Source: Entophlyctis helioformis
Lineage: Eukaryota > Chytridiomycota > Chytridiomycetes > Chytridiales > Chytriomycetaceae
Assembly (NCBI GenBank): GCA_025526915.1
Contig: JAHLKH010000072.1
Location: 55,454-119,453, forward strand
Direction of reading: 5' to 3'
Length of the DNA stretch: 64,000 bases
Shown: piece after piece, positions 58,515 to 64,000 of the stretch
Numbering within the stretch: the stretch's first letter is position 1
Layout: each line of letters opens with the position of its first letter
Position numbers and translations under genes: made by a program
Notes under the pieces: model-generated
What the model was told of the DNA's origin: nothing
Seen by the model: only the letters and a program-made list of their open reading frames with translations
Database searches by the model: none

Positions 58515-58680
58515 CGGAGAGGGAGTGGCACTGCGGTTCAAGGTTCTGTGGTGTTCCTCAGCTCGCGGGCAGGCCAGAGTTCGATGGAATTCTAGAAGGT
58601 GACTGTGCCGGGTATGACTCACAAGCCAAGCAGCCTGTGCACCAAGACGCGTGTGGCGGTGCGGACGTGAGGGTCTAACA
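58515..58680 (-). repeat. Gypsy 3' LTR, proximal piece
   Basis: Rest of the interrupted LTR, matching 63575-63740 with a few substitutions (GGCACTG for GGCGCTG, GGTGACTG for GGTGGCTG). Confidence 0.95.
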
Positions 58681-58693
58681 GGTCTCCCCCCTT
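58681..58693 (-). promoter_or_regulatory. Gypsy polypurine tract
   Basis: Minus-strand AAGGGGGGAGACC abutting the 3' LTR; primer for plus-strand DNA synthesis. It overlaps the integrase stop codon at 58692-58694. Confidence 0.75.
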
Positions 58694-61600
58694 AGCTTGA
58701 GGCGCGTCCTCGCGACTCTCGAAGTGCACGCGCAGACTGCACAATGGGGATGCCAGCAGAAGTGCGTGGGATCAGAGACGGAGCTGCAGGAACGACCGTA
58801 GGTGCAGATGGCGGGACAGGCGGCTCTTGTCGCAGCGGCTGGTTGGGTGAACCGCCATAGAACACGTCGCGGTTGGGGCTGTAGTATGGTGCAAGGTGGT
58901 CGCCGTTCACGAGGGTGTCGACAGCAGAACCGTTGGGACGCATCAGCCGATAAGTGTCGTTGGGTCCTTGGTCGATCACAATAAAGGGGCCAATCCACCG
59001 AAACTCGAACTTGTGCTTGTCGTGGTGCCACATCTTGACATACTCTACAATGTCGAAACGCGCGGCTTGGACCTTGTTGGTGCCGTCGTAGCTTGCCTTC
59101 ATGCGTTCAGCCTGGCGCCGGCGGCGAATGTGGGCGGCTGCGCGATCCAAACCGAGATCCTCCAACTCGCGGGATGTCCATGCAGCAAGGTCGTCCGGGT
59201 CGCGCAGGTCATACTCGAGTGGCGGCGCATCATCACCGGGCAGACGCGGCTCAACTCCATACACGAGGTAGAATGGCGAGAAACCCGTGACCGAGTGTAT
59301 GCGAGTGCGGAGGGCAAACACAGCTTGAGGCAGATAGACGTCCCAGCGTTCAGGCGAGCCGCGACAGAGCTTCGTGAGGACGTCGCCCAGAGTGCGATGC
59401 ATGCGTTCGACTGCGCCGTTGGTCCGCGGGTGGAACGGTGTACTAGGCAAGTGCTGGATCTCCTGCAGCCGAAGATACTCTTGAATCGCTTCAGCCATGA
59501 AGTTGGAGCCGCGGTCCGAGACAATCTCGATCGGCGCGCCGTAATTCATCAGGATCTCGTCAAAGAGGAACTTGGCAAACGTGGCTGCATCCCGGCGCGC
59601 ATATGGCTTGGCAACAACCCAACCTGTGGCATAGTCGATGGCCGTGAAGATCTGCGTGTGCCCGTGCTTGGTGGCGGGAGGTCTTGAATCACGTCCACCC
59701 CCCACCGCTCAAACGGAAGCGCGACGGGTGGCAGAGGGTGCAGCGGGTTGCGCGGCGGCTGCACAGGCACCTGGTTGAGCTGGCACTCGGGGCAATCCCT
59801 GACAAAGTCCACGAGCGACGCCTCCATGTCGGGCCACCAGAAACGCTGCTGCAGCAGGCCAAGGAGCGACGACGACCCCAGATGGCCGAGTGAGCCGTGG
59901 TACTTGCTGATCAACGCCTTGCGCTCGGACGAGGGGATGAATGGGACGAGCTTGGGCTGGACGGTGCACCTGTGACCTTGCGCATCAACGTGTCGTGCTT
60001 GATCTCAAAATGGTGTGCCTCGCGGCGGATCTTGCGTGCATCGTCAGGTGGAATCGTGTCGGGCAGACGGTTGGTGGTCTTGACGTGGGCAACATAGGCA
60101 GGCCAATCAGTGGCGAGATCCCAAACTGGCTCCGCAGGCTCTAGCGGCATCAGCATGTTGAGGCGGTGTGCCTGCTCGAGCAATCCAAATGGGTCCTGCT
60201 CCGAGATGGGCGTCTCAGGCTCGGGCAGGTCAGGGCGACGAGACGGCGGGTCGGCATGCTGTGTGGCGCCAGGCGAGTACGTCAAAGTCTTGTGGTGCAG
60301 CTCGAGCTCTTGGATCCAACCCCACAGACGCGGCTTGGGCTCCTTCATGTTGAAGAGCCAGATGAGCGGGCGGTGGTCTGTGTGCACGACGGTCGGGACG
60401 CCTTGGATGTAGCAGCGCCACTGGCGGACGGCATGGACAATGGCCAGTAGCTCGCGTTCAAACGCGCTGTAGCGCGCTCCTCCTTGGACAGCTTGTGCGA
60501 GAGGAACGCGATCGGCTGGAACCCCTTGCCGTGGTCTTGCATCAGCACCGCTCCTACTGCCTCCTGCGATGCGTCGGTCCAGACGTGCATGGGCTTGGTC
60601 GAGTCTGGAGCAAGGCAGACAGGGGCAGTGGTGAGCGCGTGCTTCAGGGCATCAACAGCGGCGAGGGCTTCATGCGACATCTCAAAGTGGATCCTTTCCT
60701 TTGTCATCTCGGTCAATGGTAGGGCGATCTTGCTAAAGTCCTTGACAAACCGTCGGTAGAAGTTGCACAGACCGAGAAACGAGCGAAGCTGTGTGAGCGT
60801 CTTGGGCGTCGGCCAGTCGCGCACCGTGGCGAGCTTGGATGGATCGGGGCGGATTCCTGCGGCTGAGACAAGGTGACCGCAGTACTCGACCTCTTGGACG
60901 CCAAACTTGCACTTCTTGGGGTTGACAATGAGACCGTGTTGCTGGAAACGCTCAAGGACTTGGCGGACGTGCTTCTGGTGCGAGGCGTGGTCGGGGCTGA
61001 AGATGAGGACATCGTCGAGGTACACGACGCAGATGTGGTCGACGAGTCCCTTGAGGACGGTGTTCATCACGCGCTGAAACGTGGCCGGGGCATTGCGCAA
61101 ACCGAAAGGCATGACGAGGTATTCAAACTGTCCGTAGCGCGTGTTGAAGGCCGTCCGTTCGACCGACGAGGGCGCCATCGGGATCTGGTGGTACCCTGAC
61201 TTCATGTCAATGATCGAGAACACGCGCGCGCGGCCGAGCTGGTCCAGGTTGTCGTCAATCCGAGGGAGGCCCGTGGCGTCTGGCTTGGTGACTTGGTTCA
61301 ATGCGCGATAGTCGACACAGAGGCGAAGAGATCCGTCTTTCTTCTTGACAAACAAGACTGGCAGGGACCATGGGCTTGAGCTTGGGCGGATGAGACGTTC
61401 GGCCAGCATCTCTTGTAGCTGCTTCTCGAGCTCGCGCAGCTCAAGGGGACTCATGCGATACGGCTGTTTCTTGATGGGCGTGTCGTCCAGCAACTCGATG
61501 TGATGCTGCCCGTGAGGACCGAGCGTCGCGAGCTTGTCGGATGGCTTGAGCGGTGCACCAGGTGCAGGAAAGACGTCGGGGAACTCGCGGCGCATGGCTT

Positions 61601-62485
61601 GCATCCAATCTGGCCAGTCGGCATCGGGCGCCTCCTTGATTGTGGCTTGGGCATCTGCGACGCAGAGAATCACTCCATAGACGGCATCAATCTCGTGTGT
61701 CTTGACGGCTTTCTTGAAGTCTGGGTACGAGAGCAGGAACGACGAGTCCTTGGGCGAGACGAGGCGATCTGATCGGGCGAGGATTCGACAGGCAGGACAA
61801 CAACACCGGCAGCCGTCTGGACATCAAGACGCTCGGCTTTGCCCTGATGCCAGGCAGAGCAGTGCGCGCGGAGCCACGGGCGGCCAAGGATGAGATCGTA
61901 GTCGGTTCCGGGCGGCGAGACAAAGGCGTGGATGTCTGGCAACGGGCGGCCGTCAGGCGAGGCAAGCTTGACCTTGATTCCTTGGGTCAACGCGTTCTGG
62001 GACGAGCCATCCCCCAGGCGGAGAGGAATGGGTGGCGAGATCGGGTGCAGCAAAGTGTCAGGCTTGTGGGCGACCCGAGTTGCTAGGCGTGGCGAGACAA
62101 ACGAGCTGGCAGCTCCACTGTCCACAAGAGCAGAGACGATCTGACCGTGGACAGACATGGCGACAAAGGCGAGTTCACACATGGGCGGCACATGTGGAGA
62201 CGGCAAGGCTTGGCATAGGGCAGGCGAAGGCAGGGCAACTGGCAGGGCAACCGGCGTGGCAACCGGCGTGGCAATCGGCGTGGCAATCGGCGTGGTAGTC
62301 GGTATGGCAACCGGCGTGGCAATCGGCGTGGCAGTCGGCGTGGCATTCGGCATGGCAATCGGCGTGGCAATCGGCGTGGCATTGGACTGGGACGGGCTTG
62401 AACTGGTCTCGGGCGGAACCAGAGAAGGTGCACGAACGGGCACTTCATTCGAGACCTTATGAAGTGCGACGCCTTCCTGGCACCG
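58692..62485 (-). CDS. pol: Gypsy Pol (protease, RT, RNase H, integrase), four frame breaks
   Basis: Same frame as gag after the UGA. A repeat of Ala-Thr-Pro triplets (62218-62390) precedes the protease ALVDSGAASSFV. RT: LPVLFVKKKDGSLRLCVDYR, FSIIDMKSGYHQIP, MPFGLRNAPATFQ and active site YLDDVLIFS. RNase H: VWTDASQEAVGAVL. Integrase: zinc-binding HHCC with KYHGSLGHLG and DCPECQ, then the catalytic D, D, E in FTAIDYATGW, VSDRGSNF and NGAVERMHR, and a C-terminal domain with FEFRWIGPFIVIDQGPNDTYRL. The frame breaks near 61766, 60478, 59970 and 59680; each equals loss of one base. No other stop lies within domains. Either damaged or mis-assembled; non-functional as written. Confidence 0.9.
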
Positions 62486-63418
62486 TCAGGCGTGGTCTTG
62501 AGCAGGCTGGAGGTCGTGAGCAGCGGCAGCATTCATGTAGGCAGACGTGCCATCTGCTGTGGGCTGAGCCGTGTGGAGCTGGGCTTGGCGAGGCAAACGG
62601 AACTTGGATTTGCAGCCAGGTCGGTGCTGCTGATCCTGCTTGCAGAGGAAGCAGCGTCCCTCGCGGACAAGACGCAGCTGCTCCTCAGTCAGGCGGGGCC
62701 GCTGATGGAAACGCGGGTTCGGGCGAGACAGATTGAGGTCCACATCCATGGGCACAAGATGTGGGGCGCTGGTCGACACAGGCGCGAAAAACGGGCTGGA
62801 CGCGTTGCGGGACTTGATGCCCTCGAGCGACTGGGCAAGGACTTTGGCTGTGGCAAGCGTCATGCTGGGATCGCGAACCTTGCTGATCAGAACCTGCTCG
62901 CGCAACGAGTCCTTGAGGCCGTGAACAAAGATGGCGCACGCCATGGAATCCGTCATGTCCATCGCGGGGATGATCGCAAGCCACTTGTCAAACTCGGCGA
63001 TATACTCGGTGACAGAACGGTTGCCTTGCTTGGCAGAGGCAAGGGCCTGCTGGGCGTGCACCACCGAGTGCACATTCAGGAACTGCGAGCGGATGGCGGC
63101 AAGCATGATGGCGTTGTGGGCGGGGCCGTGTTGGCTGAGCCATTGGTCGAAGAACACATGCGCCGGGCCCTTGAGGAAGGACTTGATGACGAGGGCACGG
63201 TGCATTGCAGTCAGGGAAGCGGGCTGGACCTCAAGATATGCCTGGAGATTGCTTAAGAAGACGATCGTGTCTAATGGCGATGCCGAACCATCAAAAGTGT
63301 CTGGCTTCCTGATTGTCTTGCCGAGATTGGGCGGGGTCGGCGGGGCCGCCATCGATTGGCGTCGCTCCACTTGCTCAAGCCGTGACACAAGCTCTTGAAG
63401 TATAGCGTTGGGGTCCAT
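62486..63418 (-). CDS. gag: Gypsy Gag
   Basis: 310 residues from MDPNAILQELVSRLEQ. Retrotransposon Gag core: KPDTFDGSASPLDTIVFLSN, LKGPAHVFFDQWLSQ, YIAEFDKWLAIIP and IFVHGLKDSLREQVL. One zinc-knuckle-like motif near the end, CFLCKQDQQHRPGC, is CX2CX5HX3C, shifted by one from the usual CX2CX4HX4C. It ends in UGA followed by CGG; the same frame then stays open into the protease, so a Gag-Pol readthrough product is likely. Confidence 0.92.
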   Translation of the reverse strand: MDPNAILQELVSRLEQVERRQSMAAPPTPPNLGKTIRKPDTFDGSASPLDTIVFLSNLQAYLEVQPASLTAMHRALVIKSFLKGPAHVFFDQWLSQHGPAHNAIMLAAIRSQFLNVHSVVHAQQALASAKQGNRSVTEYIAEFDKWLAIIPAMDMTDSMACAIFVHGLKDSLREQVLISKVRDPSMTLATAKVLAQSLEGIKSRNASSPFFAPVSTSAPHLVPMDVDLNLSRPNPRFHQRPRLTEEQLRLVREGRCFLCKQDQQHRPGCKSKFRLPRQAQLHTAQPTADGTSAYMNAAAAHDLQPAQDHA

Positions 63419-63440
63419 GGCGGAAGGGCGCCGAGGTTGC

Positions 63441-63455
63441 GATTCAGTGCTACCA
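63441..63455 (-). promoter_or_regulatory. Gypsy primer-binding site
   Basis: Minus-strand TGGTAGCACTGAATC, two bases inside the 5' LTR. TGGTAGC is typical of elements primed by initiator tRNA-Met. Gag starts only 22 bases further on. Confidence 0.75.
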
Positions 63456-63457
63456 AA

Positions 63458-63740
63458 TGTTGGACGCGAGATCGACCGCAGGGGAGAGGCAGGCCGGGCA
63501 AGGGGCGTAGGCGACTAGCTGGTGGGATCAGATCTGGAGTTCATTCAGCAGAAGAGAGCAGGGCTATTTATAGCCGGAGAGGGAGTGGCGCTGCGGTTCA
63601 AGGTTCTGTGGTGTTCCTCAGCTCGCGGGCAGGCCAGAGTTCGATGGAATTCTAGAAGGTGGCTGTGCCGGGTATGACTCACAAGCCAAGCAGCCTGTGC
63701 ACCAAGACGCGTGTGGCGGTGCGGACGTGAGGGTCTAACA
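63458..63740 (-). repeat. Gypsy 5' LTR, intact
   Basis: 283 bases with TGTTGGA/TCTAACA ends. It holds TATTTATA at 63566-63573, read TATAAATA on the element strand, the probable promoter TATA box. Confidence 0.95.
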
Positions 63741-64000
63741 TGTGTGTAGCGGGCCAAGTCTGTTCAGTCGGTCAGATACGCTTAGAGCCGACTGCACGCA
63801 GGGCAAGGCACGCTTTAAGTACGCGGCCTAACACACTCGACATGAGGCAACAGCCCGAAACAACTTGTGGCGTCTAGGCGCGCCCCAACTGTGGGTTGCG
63901 CCCCTCGGCCGAATGGCCGAGTCTCATGTCCAATCCTGAGACATCGAGAGGCGCATCCCCCTGGAGGCGATCCACCGAGCTAGGCGGCTGAGCCCGTAAC
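63741..64000. other. Unrecognised GC-rich sequence right of the gypsy element
   Basis: No gene or known element seen. It has a perfect hairpin CTCGGCC-GAAT-GGCCGAG at 63904-63921 and a GCGCCCC/GGGTTGCGCC partner pair just before it. It does not match the flank expected next to the element (the tRNA-Ser region). Confidence 0.5.

Larger units (their letters stand above)
53160..63740 (-). mobile_element. Ty3/gypsy LTR retrotransposon (contains a nested copia)
   Basis: About 5.35 kb of gypsy sequence read on the minus strand. LTRs begin TGTTGGA and end TCTAACA. The 5' LTR is 63458-63740; the 3' LTR is split at 53160-53278 and 58515-58680 by the copia insertion. Order on the minus strand: PBS, gag, in-frame UGA, protease, reverse transcriptase, RNase H, integrase. 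Integrase after RNase H places it in Ty3/gypsy. Left flank (ACAAG) and right flank (TGTGT) do not match, so no target duplication is seen. The two LTRs differ at several sites. Confidence 0.93.

Noticed and set aside
53155..63745. Target-site duplication for the gypsy element
   Set aside because: Flanks ACAAG and TGTGT do not match.
63741..64000. Ribosomal RNA or 5S gene
   Set aside because: No stretch resembles conserved rRNA sequence, despite the structured look.

Overview
This is nuclear DNA of an intron-rich, compact eukaryote. Introns are short (about 50-150 bases), mostly GTGAGT/GTAAGT-like to CAG, and the standard genetic code is used. Gene content fits an early-diverging fungus such as a chytrid: type II NADH dehydrogenase, a GAF/PAS-linked class III adenylate cyclase, two ABCA half transporters, LMBD1 (lysosomal B12 transport), dynactin DCTN6, a PHO80-like cyclin, and Ty3/gypsy and Ty1/copia elements. 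The lineage is an inference; no rRNA marker was recognised.

Layout. 1-2160: 3' end of a leucine-rich-repeat (LRR) membrane-protein gene, its flank and a tRNA-Ser(GCU). 2202-28685: housekeeping block: NDE, L-type lectin, SSU72, PFKFB, a polyQ/polyH protein, KAE1, adenylate cyclase, a Cys-pair protein, an HSL-like hydrolase and two divergent ABCA transporters. 28727-31168: segmental duplication with a second tRNA-Ser and the 3' end of LMBD1. 31169-48334: unique block: rest of LMBD1, DCTN6, mitochondrial MetRS, TFIIE-alpha, a PX protein, a cyclin and XPF. 48335-50341: inverted copy of 29181-31168, carrying a third tRNA-Ser and a stranded LMBD1 3' fragment. 50421-53159: fuller copy of the LRR gene and its flank. 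53160-63740: a Ty3/gypsy element on the minus strand with a Ty1/copia element nested in its 3' LTR. 63741-64000: unrecognised GC-rich sequence.

Genes are tightly packed. Four head-to-head pairs share only about 100-210 bases (KAE1/cyclase, ABCA/ABCA, LMBD1/DCTN6, MetRS/TFIIE-alpha) and several convergent pairs end within 40-100 bases. The genes do not form one pathway.

The most unusual structures are: an LRR gene whose repeat exons are exactly 72 or 144 bases with identical intron phase; two-kilobase inverted arms around 17 kb; a gypsy LTR junction 13 bases upstream of where a tRNA-Ser should start, with that tRNA missing; a gag-UGA-CGG-pol arrangement; and clusters of single-base losses that may be assembly errors or real decay.
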